NCBI GenBank assembly: GCA_035528905.1
Contig: DATKXU010000052.1
Coordinates: 1-64,000, forward strand
Direction of reading: 5' to 3'
DNA length: 64,000 bases
Source: DATKXU01 sp035528905
GTDB lineage: Bacteria; Armatimonadota; UBA5829; DTJY01
Below the pieces are notes generated by a model, which was not told where the DNA came from, ran no database searches, and saw only the letters and a list, made by a program, of their open reading frames with translations. A program made the position numbers and the translations under genes. Shown in pieces: positions 1 to 7,595 of the stretch (position 1 is the stretch's first letter; every line of letters begins with the position of its first letter).

Positions 1-1
1 G

Positions 2-118
2 CAGTATATCAAAGACCAGTTCAACCGCTACCTTGGAGAATCCAACCGCCAGCCGCTGATGGCCCATGGGTGGCGCTCCGCATCCCAGATGCTCCGTCAT
101 TACCAGGAGGTGGTGTAA
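2..118 (+). CDS. C-terminal end of an unrecognised protein (partial)
   Basis: An open frame enters from the left edge and stops with TAA at 116-118, giving 38 C-terminal residues that end in LRHYQEVV. The composition is protein-like (aromatic and charged residues, no low complexity), and the stop is followed at once by repeat-filled spacer. I cannot assign a family from so short a piece. The rest of the gene lies outside the window. Confidence 0.45.
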   Translation, partial: QYIKDQFNRYLGESNRQPLMAHGWRSASQMLRHYQEVV

Positions 119-272
119 CACATGTTTGACAAACCTACACCAATTCAGAACAGGGCGAGCGCTGAATCCGGTAAGAGACAGACTTACTGGAGGCCTGCAT
201 GTCCCAGGTCGGCGACATGGTCGCCCGGTTTGTGGCGGATATGGCGTAGAGCCTTGGAACCACAGAGGCGGA

Positions 273-311
273 GGTTCCAAGTTTCAGGTTCCAAGTTTCA
301 AGTTTCAGGTT
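273..311. repeat. AAGTTTCAGG short tandem tract
   Basis: GTTCCAAGTTTCAGG-type units are repeated head to tail about three times. A second tract of the same kind lies at 15236-15266, also in a spacer, and a reverse-complement version (GAAACTTGGAACC) lies just beyond it near 15298-15312. Confidence 0.6.
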
Positions 312-358
312 GGGATTGTTCAAGAACGCTGGTTTCGCTTTGGATCCCGTGGGTTGTA

Positions 359-451
359 TGGGAGGGCGAGGGTCCTCCCGAGCCGCATTCACCCGGCTCA
401 GCAGGCCTTCGACTGGCCTCAGGCCAGGGAGCTTCACCCTCCCGAATGCCC
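359..451. repeat. GGAGGGCGA / GAGCCG palindromic element
   Basis: The element opens with GGGAGGGCGAGGGTCCTCCC and a GAGCCGCA box, and closes with CGGCTCAGC and GGAGCTTCACCCTCCC, so its ends are inverted repeats. The core (GGGAGGGCGA, GCTCCCG, GAGCCGCA) is found again inside the ispE coding sequence at 55693-55732, where it is translated. Confidence 0.55.
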
Positions 452-518
452 TTTTTGAACAATCCCACATCCATGGATGGGCGGCGATTTCCGAATCGCC
501 ACCCAAGGTTCGCATCAG

Positions 519-596
519 TCCGGCAGGACTTTGCTCCCGATTAGCCCAGGGTTTTGAACCCTGGGCACTGGGGTTGACCGCGAAGGCACGGAGAAT
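519..596. repeat. GTCCGGCAGGACT hairpin repeat, copy 1
   Basis: It begins GTCCGGCAGGACTTTGCTCC and continues as an inverted repeat CCCAGGGTTTTGAACCCTGGG, then CACTGGGGTTG and GAAGGCACGGAG. The second copy at 1294-1399 matches over its length but has an extra hairpin block inserted in the loop. Confidence 0.65.
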
Positions 597-712
597 GGGG
601 AGACCCTGGGGGAGTCACCCTCGTGGTCTCATTCGTTGATCGCTCAGTAACCACAGGTTGCTTCGACGGCCTTCTGGCGGAGTAGCCAAGGAATACATAC
701 GCGGGTCTGACG

Positions 713-1237
713 ATGCTGATACGAGAGGCACAATCAGCGGATGCGGCTGGGATCGCGAAGGTGCATGTGGATACGTGGCTCAGCACGTATCGCGGTACCA
801 TCTCGGACAGCTACCTGGACAGTCTATCCTACGAGAGCGCCGAAAGGTCTGCACGCGGACGGCTCGAAGCCCAAGATGAATCCTTCACTTACGTTGCAGA
901 GACCGAGACCGGCGAGATCGTGGGGTTCGCAGCGGCTGGCCCGGAGCGCGATGGCAACTCCCGTTACAAGGGAGAGTTGTACGCGATATACGTGCTCAAA
1001 GCCCGTCAGAAAGAGGGTGTAGGGTCTCTACTCCTGCAAGCGGTTGCAGGGCGCCTTGTCGAGATGGGCATCCGCTCGATGCTGGTGTGGGTGCTGGCTG
1101 ATAACCCATCGCGAGAATTCTACGAGCGCCTGGGAGGCCGATTGCTGGAAAGCGAGTTCATTGAAATCGGAGATGCCGAGTACGAGGAGGTCGCATACGG
1201 CTGGGATGACGTGACTGCGTTGCTCGCCCAGGCCTAG
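713..1237 (+). CDS. GNAT family N-acetyltransferase
   Basis: This 174-residue protein has the length and fold pattern of a single-domain GNAT acetyltransferase, which moves an acetyl group from acetyl-CoA to an amine. The acetyl-CoA-binding motif A is visible as QKEGVG at 99-104 within the usual beta4-alpha3 unit (LYAIYV then GSLLLQAV). Motif B follows as ADNPSREFYERLGG (129-142), with the conserved Asn and Tyr. The substrate cannot be told from sequence. The ATG start has only a weak ribosome site. The gene stands alone between two repeat-rich spacers, and its TAG stop abuts the AATAAATTC hairpin. Confidence 0.88.
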   Translation: MLIREAQSADAAGIAKVHVDTWLSTYRGTISDSYLDSLSYESAERSARGRLEAQDESFTYVAETETGEIVGFAAAGPERDGNSRYKGELYAIYVLKARQKEGVGSLLLQAVAGRLVEMGIRSMLVWVLADNPSREFYERLGGRLLESEFIEIGDAEYEEVAYGWDDVTALLAQA

Positions 1238-1267
1238 TTTAGCCCGCGAATAAATTCGTGGGCTAAA
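1238..1267. repeat. AATAAATTC palindrome, copy 1
   Basis: The sequence TTTAGCCCGCGAATAAATTC followed by GTGGGCTAAA is an imperfect palindrome that starts directly after the acetyltransferase stop codon. A second member, GCCCAGGAATAAATTCCTGGGC in two halves, is at 20773-20794. It could act as a transcription terminator or mRNA 3' end, but no clear T-run follows. Confidence 0.65.
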
Positions 1268-1293
1268 CATGAGCAAGACCCTCCGGGTTCGGA

Positions 1294-1399
1294 GTCCGGC
1301 AGGACTTTGCTCCCGTTTAGCCCAGGGTTTTTCCCGCCGGAGCGGGATCCCGTACTCGGGACAACCCTGGGCACTGGGATTGGCCATGGAGGCACGGAG
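1294..1399. repeat. GTCCGGCAGGACT hairpin repeat, copy 2, with nested insert
   Basis: This copy repeats the element at 519-596: GTCCGGCAGGACTTTGCTCC, CCCAGGGTTTT, AACCCTGGGCACTGGG and GGCACGGAG. Between the two hairpin arms it carries about 30 extra bases made of two small hairpins, CCCGCCGGAGCGGG and TCCCGTACTCGGGA. The second of these resembles the palindrome inside the glycosidase gene at 25259-25278. Confidence 0.6.
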
Positions 1400-1412
1400 G
1401 CTGTAGCTCCCA

Positions 1413-1441
1413 TTGCCACTTCTGCCCTTTGGTGCTAGAAT
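1413..1441 (+). promoter_or_regulatory. Sigma70-type promoter of the binding-protein gene
   Basis: The -35 hexamer TTGCCA (1413-1418) and -10 hexamer TAGAAT (1436-1441) are separated by 17 bases. The predicted transcript starts near 1448, about 48 bases before the ATG at 1496. Confidence 0.65.
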
Positions 1442-1495
1442 ACTGTACGCGCGGGCTGGGTTACGGCCTGCTCATATGCTTAACGGAGGCACGGT

Positions 1496-2455
1496 ATGAG
1501 AGGAAGAATCGCACTTCTGTCGGTCATCGCCATTGCGCTGGTGTCGGCCATCGCAATCGCTCTGCTGCCGGGCTGCAAGAAGCCCGCTGCGAAGAAGCAG
1601 CTCGAGGTCGGCTTGGTGTCGCCCGCTTTGACGAGCGTGTTCCACGTCACGCTGAGAGACGGCGCGCTGGAGCAGGCGGCCAAGCAGAACTGGAAGCTCA
1701 TTGATATGGCCCCTGAGAAAGAGACCGACTTCGCGCGCCAGGTTGACATGATCGAGAACCTCATCCAGCTAAACGTGAAGGCCGTCAGCATCTGCGCGAT
1801 AGACGATAAGGCCATCGTCGGCGCAGTCAAGAAAGCAAACGAGGCCGGAATCCCGATTTTCATACATAATTCGCTCACGCCGATCCCGGGCGGCGAGGTG
1901 ACCGCCTACATCGGCTACGACCAGCGCGACGGCGGCCGGAAATGCGGCGAGAAAGCTGCTCAGCTCCTCACGGAGAAGTACGGGAAGCCGAAGGGGAAGG
2001 TTGTTATCCTGGAAGGCATAACCGGCTTCCACACGCGGGAGCGGTCCGGCGGCTTCAAGGAGGCGCTTGCGAAGTACCCGAACATCGAGATAGTCGCAGA
2101 TCAGACCGCCGATTGGGACAGGGAGAAGGCCGTATCAGTCACCGAGAACCTCCTCCAGAGCTTCAAGGACATTGACCTGTTCTTCGGGTGCAGCGACGCC
2201 ATGGCGCAGGGAGCGTCTGCCGCCGCGAAGCGCGCGGGCAGGCAGGTCTTCACCATCGGGCTCGACGGCAACCCGGACGCGATAGCAGACGTCGGCAAGG
2301 GCAATCTCACGGCTACGCTTGCGGTCTACCCCAAAGAGATGGGCATGAAAGTGGTAGAGGTCATGAAGGACCAGCTCGATGGTAAGAAGGTGCCGAAGTT
2401 CGTCGAGAGGCCGACGACCATCGTGGATAAGTCCAACTGGGAACAGTTCAAATAA
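1496..2455 (+). CDS. Sugar ABC transporter substrate-binding lipoprotein
   Basis: The protein of 319 residues starts with a hydrophobic signal peptide ending in a lipobox (LLPGC, Cys27), so it should be lipid-anchored outside the membrane. The mature part follows the type 1 periplasmic-binding fold of the RbsB/XylF group: an N-lobe starting LEVGLVSPALTSVFHV, the stretch SICAIDDKAIVGAVKKANEA, and the C-lobe FTIGLDGNPDAIADV, where the Asp is a usual sugar ligand. It would bind a sugar for an ABC importer. No permease or ATPase gene is adjacent, so the partner is elsewhere or the protein is a sensor. The ATG has a good CGGAGG site. Confidence 0.88.
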   Translation: MRGRIALLSVIAIALVSAIAIALLPGCKKPAAKKQLEVGLVSPALTSVFHVTLRDGALEQAAKQNWKLIDMAPEKETDFARQVDMIENLIQLNVKAVSICAIDDKAIVGAVKKANEAGIPIFIHNSLTPIPGGEVTAYIGYDQRDGGRKCGEKAAQLLTEKYGKPKGKVVILEGITGFHTRERSGGFKEALAKYPNIEIVADQTADWDREKAVSVTENLLQSFKDIDLFFGCSDAMAQGASAAAKRAGRQVFTIGLDGNPDAIADVGKGNLTATLAVYPKEMGMKVVEVMKDQLDGKKVPKFVERPTTIVDKSNWEQFK

Positions 2456-2475
2456 AAAAGCCCCCGCGCGGGGGC
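2454..2475 (-). terminator. Intrinsic terminator of the cold-shock gene
   Basis: A perfect GCCCCC/GGGGGC hairpin (2460-2475) is followed on the minus strand by six T residues (2459-2454), as expected for a terminator of the minus-strand csp gene. Its T-run lies in the stop-codon region of the convergent plus-strand gene, so it may serve both, less well on the plus strand. Confidence 0.8.
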
Positions 2476-2502
2476 TGTTGAGTTCGGAGTTACCAACTCG
2501 TC

Positions 2503-2703
2503 TTACACGGGCACGACATCTGCGGCCTGCGCGCCCTTAGGTCCTTCGACAATCTCGAACTCGACTTCCTGGCCTTCGAATAGGTTGCGACGCCCGGTGC
2601 CGCGAATTCCGGTGTAATGGACAAAGATGTCCTTACCGTCGTCCGTGGCGATGAAGCCGTAGCCCTTGGACTCGCTGAACCACTTTACTTTCCCGGTTGC
2701 CAT
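2503..2703 (-). CDS. csp: Cold-shock protein, CspA family
   Basis: This 66-residue protein is a complete single cold-shock domain (OB fold) that binds single-stranded RNA and DNA and acts as an RNA chaperone. RNP1 is KGYGFI at 13-18 and RNP2 is DIFVHY at 25-30, with the expected KVKWF start. The length is exactly that of the family. The start is set by AGGAGG eight bases upstream. The gene has its own promoter and a 5' leader of about 120 bases, typical of cold-shock mRNAs, and a strong terminator downstream. Confidence 0.96.
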   Translation of the reverse strand: MATGKVKWFSESKGYGFIATDDGKDIFVHYTGIRGTGRRNLFEGQEVEFEIVEGPKGAQAADVVPV

Positions 2704-2832
2704 TCCGAACCTCCTTTATCCTGCAAGGCGTTAAGTCGGAACTCGGAGGTTCGGAACATTGCTCCGTGACACTTCGAAGTTCGGTACTTAAACACTTGCG
2801 GTATTCCAGGCATTTAGCAAGCCTGTAACGTT

Positions 2833-2860
2833 AGTATACCACAATATTTGGATTTTGCAA
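2833..2860 (-). promoter_or_regulatory. Promoter of the cold-shock gene, long leader
   Basis: On the minus strand, TTGCAA (2860-2855) and TATACT (2838-2833) are 16 bases apart. Transcription would start near 2826, leaving about 120 untranslated bases before the csp ATG. Long leaders are where cold-shock mRNAs usually sense temperature. The promoter lies immediately downstream of hspR, so csp is expressed separately from the dnaK operon. Confidence 0.7.
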
Positions 2861-2876
2861 AAAACTGTATTGCTAG

Positions 2877-3215
2877 CTACCGCCCGCTTTGTAGCTCCCG
2901 GATGCGAGACTCCATCTCCTCCCGCATTCGGTCTATTTCCTCTTCCATGCGCCTTCGCATGTCGTCCATCTGTTCGAGAAGGCGGAAAATGACTTCTACG
3001 CCCGCGAGGTTTATGCCCAGATCGTGAGTGAAGCGCTGAATCTGCCGCAGCCGGTCAATGTCGGCATCGGAATACATACGATTCTTCCTGCTCACGCGAT
3101 GGGGCTTGATCAGCCCCACTCGCTCATAGAGGCGCAGCGTCTGCGGGTGCATCTCGCACAGCCTGGCTGCCACGCTAATCATGTAGACCGGCTCATCCCT
3201 ATCCCTCTGCGCCAT
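2877..3215 (-). CDS. hspR: HspR-type MerR family heat-shock repressor
   Basis: The start is placed at the ATG at 3215 (AGGGGAG site), giving 112 residues; the longer frame upstream reads through a repeat. The N-terminal MerR helix-turn-helix carries the hallmark HspR stretch HPQTLRLYERVGLI (23-36), and the C-terminal third is a charged coiled coil (about 76-110) for dimerisation. HspR family members repress dnaK operons by binding HAIR inverted repeats, using DnaK as co-repressor. It is the last gene of dnaK-dnaJ-hspR, and a HAIR-like site covers the dnaK promoter, so negative feedback is likely. Confidence 0.88.
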   Translation of the reverse strand: MAQRDRDEPVYMISVAARLCEMHPQTLRLYERVGLIKPHRVSRKNRMYSDADIDRLRQIQRFTHDLGINLAGVEVIFRLLEQMDDMRRRMEEEIDRMREEMESRIRELQSGR

Positions 3216-3250
3216 TAGTCTCACTCCCCTTTCCTCTTGGGCTTCGCAAG

Positions 3251-3281
3251 ACTGCGGACTGCCGTCTGCCGTCTGCGGTCT
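3251..3281. repeat. GTCTGC/GGACTGC tandem tract between dnaJ and hspR
   Basis: Repeats of the type ACTGCCGTCTGCCGTCTGCGG fill the gap between hspR and dnaJ. The same motif family occurs inside ispE (56080-56113) and at the start of the nucleotidyltransferase gene near 50888. Confidence 0.5.
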
Positions 3282-3282
3282 C

Positions 3283-4185
3283 CTATGTGGCTGCTGTCTC
3301 CGACGAGCTTGCGAGCTCCTGCATGATCTCACGCTGCCTGGGAGTCAGATGCTTCGGCACGGTGATTCTCACGCGGGCGTACAGGTCACCCTTTCCCCGA
3401 TTATTGAGGCGGGGCATGCCCTGTCCACTCAGGCGGAAGCTCTGGCCGCTCTGAGTGCCGGCGGGTATCTTCATCGCAACCCTGCCCTTCAGCGTCGGCA
3501 CCCGGATTTCGCCTCCCAGCGCAGCAGTGGTGAAAGGCACCGCCACATCGCGATACAGATCGTCCCCCCTGCGCTCGAACACCGGATGGGGAAGCAGCCT
3601 GACAATGAGGTACAAATCTCCCTTCCGCCCGGCGCGCCCAGGTGCTCCTTTGCCCGCAAGGCGAATCCTGGACCCCTCACGGACACCGGCGGGGATCTTT
3701 ACTTCGAGCCGCTTCGGCGGCTCACTGCGATCAAGCGAAACCGTGAACGACTTCGCAGTGCCCTCGAACGCTTCCTCCAGCGAGATTTCGATCTGGGTTT
3801 CTACGTCCCGCCCTCGCGGCGAAGCCCCAGCCTGGGCGCCGCGCGGCCCGAAGAGCATTTCGAAAAAGTCGCTGAACGCTCCGGCGCCTGGGCCGAAATC
3901 GAAATCGCCGAAAGTCTCATACGTAAAGCCGCCAGGGGCGCCCGGAGCGGACCGCCGGGACTCCTGCCACTGCCGGCCGAAGCGGTCGTATTTCGCGCGC
4001 TTCTCATTATCGCCCAGTACCTCGTAGGCCTCGCTTACCTCCTTGAACTTCTCCTCAGCCTCCTTGCTGCCCGGGTTCACGTCCGGGTGGTACTTGCGCG
4101 CCAGCCTGCGGTAAGCCTGCTTTATTTCCTTTTCCGCCGCGTCCTTCTTGACGCCCAGAATGGCGTAGTAATCCTTGTAGTCCAT
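3283..4185 (-). CDS. dnaJ: DnaJ/CbpA-type co-chaperone
   Basis: The protein has 300 residues: an N-terminal J domain (1-70) with HPD at 33-35, which stimulates DnaK ATP hydrolysis; a Gly/Phe-rich linker (about 75-115); and two C-terminal beta domains for substrate binding and dimerisation. The CxxCxGxG zinc-finger repeats of classical DnaJ are absent, so this is a type II (CbpA-like) J protein. It lies 59 bases downstream of dnaK in the same operon and upstream of hspR. Another zinc-finger DnaJ may exist elsewhere in the genome. Confidence 0.93.
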   Translation of the reverse strand: MDYKDYYAILGVKKDAAEKEIKQAYRRLARKYHPDVNPGSKEAEEKFKEVSEAYEVLGDNEKRAKYDRFGRQWQESRRSAPGAPGGFTYETFGDFDFGPGAGAFSDFFEMLFGPRGAQAGASPRGRDVETQIEISLEEAFEGTAKSFTVSLDRSEPPKRLEVKIPAGVREGSRIRLAGKGAPGRAGRKGDLYLIVRLLPHPVFERRGDDLYRDVAVPFTTAALGGEIRVPTLKGRVAMKIPAGTQSGQSFRLSGQGMPRLNNRGKGDLYARVRITVPKHLTPRQREIMQELASSSETAAT

Positions 4186-4244
4186 TTCTCAAAAAGCCGC
4201 CAGCCATCAGGTGAACACGAAGCTGACTTACCTACGGCCAGCCG

Positions 4245-6089
4245 CTAGCTATCCTGCTCCTTGAACTCCGCGTCAATGACGCCTTCCTCGCCCGCAGCGG
4301 CGTCTGTCTCTGCGCCGGGCGCCTCTTCTCCGCCGGCGGCGGACTGTCCGGCCGCAGCAGCCTGGTACATGATCTCAGACAGCTTGTACGACGCCTGCTG
4401 AAGCTCATCGGTCGCCCGGCGGATGCGGTCAATGTCATCCGTGTTCAGCGCGGAACGCGCTTCGGAAATCGCGGATTCGACGCTCGACTTCTGATCCGCG
4501 GGAACTTTGTCTCCAAGGTCGTGGAGCAGCTTTTCAGTCTGGTAGACGACGGAGTCTGCTCTATTGCGCGTCTCGGCAGCCTCCTTAGCCTTGTGGTCCT
4601 CCTCGACATGCCGCTGAGCCTCCGCCACCATCCGCTCCGTCTCGTCCTTGCTCAGCCTCGTTGACCCGGTGATCGTAATGCTCTGCTCCCTGCTGGTTGC
4701 CTTGTCTTTCGCAGAGACGTTCACGATGCCGTTTGCGTCGATGTCGAAGGCCACTTCGATCTGCGGAATCCCTCGCGGCGCAGGCAGGATGCCGACGAGA
4801 TGGAACCTGCCGAGGGTCTTGTTGTCCCTGGCCATATCGCGCTCGCCCTGGAGCACGTGAACTTCGACATCGGTCTGGCTGTCAACCGCGGTCGTGAAGA
4901 TTTCGCTCTTCCGGGTCGGGATTGTGGTATTCCGCTCGATCAGCTTGGTGAACACGCCGCCCAGCGTCTCAATGCCGAGCGAAAGCGGCGTGACATCCAG
5001 CAGCACGATGTCCTTTACCTGACCGCCCAAGACTCCGGCCTGGATCGCCGCACCGACTGCTACGACCTCATCCGGGTTGACGCCCTTGTGCGGCTCCTTG
5101 CCTCCCCCAAGCTTCTTGACCAGCTCGTAGATCATGGGCATACGTGTCGCGCCGCCGACCAGAATGATCTCCTCTATATCCTTCGCCGTGAATTTTGCGT
5201 CGGACAGCGTTCTATTGAACGGACCGGCGCAGCGCTCCACGAGATCCGCCGTCAGCTCTTCGAGCTTCGCCCTGGTGAGCGTCATGTCAAGGTGCTTCGG
5301 GCCTTCCTGGGTTGCGGTGATGAACGGAAGGCTGATGGTCGTCTGCACGACGCTGCTGAGCTCGACCTTCGCCTTCTCCCCCGCCTCGCGGAGCCTCTGA
5401 AGGGCCTGGCGGTCGCTGCGCAGATCAATCCCTTCCTGCTTCTTGAACTCGTCGGCAACGTAATCAACTATGCGCTGATCCCAGTCATCGCCGCCGAGCT
5501 GGGTGTCGCCCGCGGTGGACTTCACCTCGAAGACGCCCTCGCCGACTTCCAGGATCGAGACGTCGAATGTCCCACCGCCGAGGTCGAAGACGAGTATGGT
5601 TTCGTTCTCCTTCTTGTCCAGCCCGTAGGCCAGGGACGCGGCCGTTGGTTCGTTTATGATGCGCAGCACGTTCAGGCCGGCAATCTCGCCGGCGGTCTTG
5701 GTCGAGGTTCTCTGGGCGTCGTTGAAGTACGCGGGAACTGTGACAACCGCGTCCGTCACCTTATCGCCCAGGTAAGCCTCCGCATCCGTCTTAAGCTTCT
5801 GGATGACCATCGCGGAGATCTCCTCCGGGGTGTAAGTCTTGTCATCGATGGCGATCTTGTAATCGGTCCCCATCTTCCGCTTTATGGAGGAAATTGTCCT
5901 CTCCGGGTTCAATACCGCCTGCCGCTTGGCGGTAGCGCCGACGAGGCGCTCTCCAGCCTTGGTAAACCCCACCACGGAAGGGGTAATCCTGCTGCCTTCC
6001 GCATTCGGGATGACCGTAGGCTCACCGGCCTCCATAACGGCGACGACCGAGTTTGTGGTCCCTAAGTCAATGCCAACTGTTCTGGCCAC
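4245..6089 (-). CDS. dnaK: Molecular chaperone DnaK (Hsp70)
   Basis: A full-length Hsp70 of 614 residues. The phosphate-binding GIDLGTTNS (6-14), VTVPAYFNDAQR, NEPTAASLAYG and the linker DIVLLDVTPLSLGIE before the peptide-binding domain are all present, as is the acidic C-terminus ending near VIDAEFKE. It refolds or holds unfolded proteins in an ATP cycle with DnaJ and GrpE. The start is GTG at 6089 behind AGGAGGTGA. It heads dnaK-dnaJ-hspR; grpE is not in the operon, unlike the actinobacterial arrangement with grpE between dnaK and dnaJ. Confidence 0.97.
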   Translation of the reverse strand: MARTVGIDLGTTNSVVAVMEAGEPTVIPNAEGSRITPSVVGFTKAGERLVGATAKRQAVLNPERTISSIKRKMGTDYKIAIDDKTYTPEEISAMVIQKLKTDAEAYLGDKVTDAVVTVPAYFNDAQRTSTKTAGEIAGLNVLRIINEPTAASLAYGLDKKENETILVFDLGGGTFDVSILEVGEGVFEVKSTAGDTQLGGDDWDQRIVDYVADEFKKQEGIDLRSDRQALQRLREAGEKAKVELSSVVQTTISLPFITATQEGPKHLDMTLTRAKLEELTADLVERCAGPFNRTLSDAKFTAKDIEEIILVGGATRMPMIYELVKKLGGGKEPHKGVNPDEVVAVGAAIQAGVLGGQVKDIVLLDVTPLSLGIETLGGVFTKLIERNTTIPTRKSEIFTTAVDSQTDVEVHVLQGERDMARDNKTLGRFHLVGILPAPRGIPQIEVAFDIDANGIVNVSAKDKATSREQSITITGSTRLSKDETERMVAEAQRHVEEDHKAKEAAETRNRADSVVYQTEKLLHDLGDKVPADQKSSVESAISEARSALNTDDIDRIRRATDELQQASYKLSEIMYQAAAAGQSAAGGEEAPGAETDAAAGEEGVIDAEFKEQDS

Positions 6090-6184
6090 GTGTGCTCACC
6101 TCCTGGTGAATTGCGTACCCTTGAGTCAGAGTAAGTAAACTGAGGAATGACCAACCGACTGGATTCTATCCTAAGTTCGCTTGC

Positions 6185-6213
6185 AGTATAGCATTTGAGT
6201 GCAGCATTGTCAA
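6185..6213 (-). promoter_or_regulatory. dnaK operon promoter
   Basis: On the minus strand, a perfect -35 TTGACA (6213-6208) and a near-perfect -10 TATACT (6190-6185) are 17 bases apart. Transcription would start near 6178, about 89 bases before the GTG. The -35 box is inside the HAIR-like operator, the expected geometry for repression by HspR. Confidence 0.8.
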
Positions 6214-6214
6214 G
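6194..6214 (-). promoter_or_regulatory. HAIR-like operator (HspR site)
   Basis: On the minus strand the site reads CTTGACA-N7-ACTCAAA. The known HAIR consensus is CTTGAGT-N7-ACTCAAG, so 11 of 14 arm bases match with the exact 7-base spacer. It overlaps the dnaK -35 box and part of the spacer. With hspR in the same operon, autoregulation is the natural reading; binding itself is inferred. Confidence 0.65.
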
Positions 6215-6341
6215 TGGTATGACAAAAAATTTTTCAGGCTTTCCGACAGAGATGATTGGCAGCGGGCGGCAGCCACTTTAGGGCCAAGCGCACCGGAGGG
6301 ATACATCGTCGTCTGGAAACGCCTCCCACGCGAGAAAGCCC

Positions 6342-6372
6342 TTGACCACTCCGGCGTTCCGTGTGCTATACT
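6342..6372 (+). promoter_or_regulatory. Possible promoter of the cytochrome operon
   Basis: TTGACC (6342-6347) and TATACT (6367-6372) are 19 bases apart, slightly long. The predicted transcript start is only a few bases before the ATG at 6384. Confidence 0.45.
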
Positions 6373-6383
6373 GGTAGCGCTGA

Positions 6384-7595
6384 ATGAGCTTGCATCCGCG
6401 GAATCTGATGAGCAGACACCCTGTAGCCAAAACTTTCATAAGGGCTCTCTTGAAAGGCTTCTCATCCCTCGCTCTACTCTCCTGGCTTGCGGCAGGATAT
6501 GGATCGGCGGACAATGCCGACTGCCTGATGTGCCACAGCGCGAAGAGCCTGCATAAGACCATTCATGGGCAGAAGGTTTCCCTGTACATTGACTCGCAGG
6601 CGTTCCAGGGATCCGTCCACGGCGCGAAGGCATGCGTGGACTGCCACACGGACCTTAAGGGCCAGCCGCTGGCGCATAAGCCCGATCTGGCTCCCGTCCA
6701 ATGCGCGCAGTGCCATAAGCTCGCGCATCCGGACACCAGTCACCGGAGCGTCGGGCTGAATCAAGGCCGCCCCAGGTGCCAGGACTGCCATGGCTCGCAC
6801 TACATCAGGCCGGAGGAAGACCCTCGATCGAACATGCAGCCCGCAAGCTCCGAGCCCATGTGTACCCAGTGCCATTCGGAGGCGAGGGTTTTCGATCCTT
6901 ACCGGCGCAGCGTGCACGGCGCAGCGCGGGAGTGGAACGGCGCCCGCGTCGCCGCCTGCATACACTGCCACCCGGTTCATACGGCCTATGTCGCGGACTC
7001 CCCCATCGTCTGCGGCACGTGCCATGCGAAGGAGTTCGAAGCCTACGCGCAGAGCTCTCACGGAAGCGCGCCGCCCGGCGATACGGCCGTTCCGACCTGC
7101 GTCACATGCCATGGCGGACACGGCATCAGAGCGGTGGAGGATCTTCGCTCCCCGACGTCTCCCGCCAAGAGTCCGATGCTGTGCGCCAAGTGCCATGACG
7201 ACCCAGAGCTTATGGGGCCCTATCGGCTTCCCACGGACAGGATGAAGACTTACCGCGCCAGCTACCACGGCATCGAGAATAAGTACGGGAACATGAAGGC
7301 GGCCACGTGCGTCTCCTGCCACAATGCGCACAGGGTTCTGCCGGCGTCCGATCCGGATTCGTCCGTGAATGCCGCGAACCTGCGTGAGACCTGCGGCAAA
7401 TGCCATCCGGAAACCGGGCCGAACGTCATCAAAGGCTCGATCCATCTGGAGCCATCCCCGAAGAAGGACGCCGGAGTCTACTGGGTGGGCGCCGCGTACC
7501 GCATATTCGTAACCGTGATGATCCTTGCGTTCTGCGGATACATGGCGCTGGACCTGTTCACGCACCGGCGGACGAGGAGAGGAGGCAGGAGCTGA
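6384..7595 (+). CDS. 11-haem c-type cytochrome with C-terminal membrane anchor
   Basis: The protein has 403 residues, a basic N-terminus and hydrophobic export segment (about 20-42), then eleven CxxCH haem-attachment motifs (CLMCH, CVDCH, CAQCH, CQDCH, CTQCH, CIHCH, CGTCH, CVTCH, CAKCH, CVSCH, CGKCH). A single membrane helix (about 369-390) precedes a basic cytoplasmic tail, so the haem domain faces outward. It should carry electrons between a membrane quinol oxidase and periplasmic acceptors. It overlaps the cytochrome b gene by one base, so the two are co-translated. The start could also be the ATG at 6408. The terminal acceptor cannot be read from sequence. Confidence 0.9.
   Translation: MSLHPRNLMSRHPVAKTFIRALLKGFSSLALLSWLAAGYGSADNADCLMCHSAKSLHKTIHGQKVSLYIDSQAFQGSVHGAKACVDCHTDLKGQPLAHKPDLAPVQCAQCHKLAHPDTSHRSVGLNQGRPRCQDCHGSHYIRPEEDPRSNMQPASSEPMCTQCHSEARVFDPYRRSVHGAAREWNGARVAACIHCHPVHTAYVADSPIVCGTCHAKEFEAYAQSSHGSAPPGDTAVPTCVTCHGGHGIRAVEDLRSPTSPAKSPMLCAKCHDDPELMGPYRLPTDRMKTYRASYHGIENKYGNMKAATCVSCHNAHRVLPASDPDSSVNAANLRETCGKCHPETGPNVIKGSIHLEPSPKKDAGVYWVGAAYRIFVTVMILAFCGYMALDLFTHRRTRRGGRS

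Larger units (their letters stand above)
119..712. other. Repeat-filled intergenic spacer
   Basis: This stretch of almost 600 bases has no convincing gene; its frames read through repeats. It contains an AAGTTTCAGG-type tandem tract (273-311), a palindromic GGAGGGCGA element (359-451) that has a relative inside ispE, and a copy of the GTCCGGCAGGACT/CCCAGGGTT hairpin element (519-596) that recurs at 1294-1399. No promoter or RNA gene is visible. Confidence 0.6.

Noticed and set aside
4800..6065. Long plus-strand frame of 421 codons antisense to dnaK
   Set aside because: It mirrors the dnaK coding frame and contains no recognisable protein motif; GC-rich genes commonly leave long open antisense frames.
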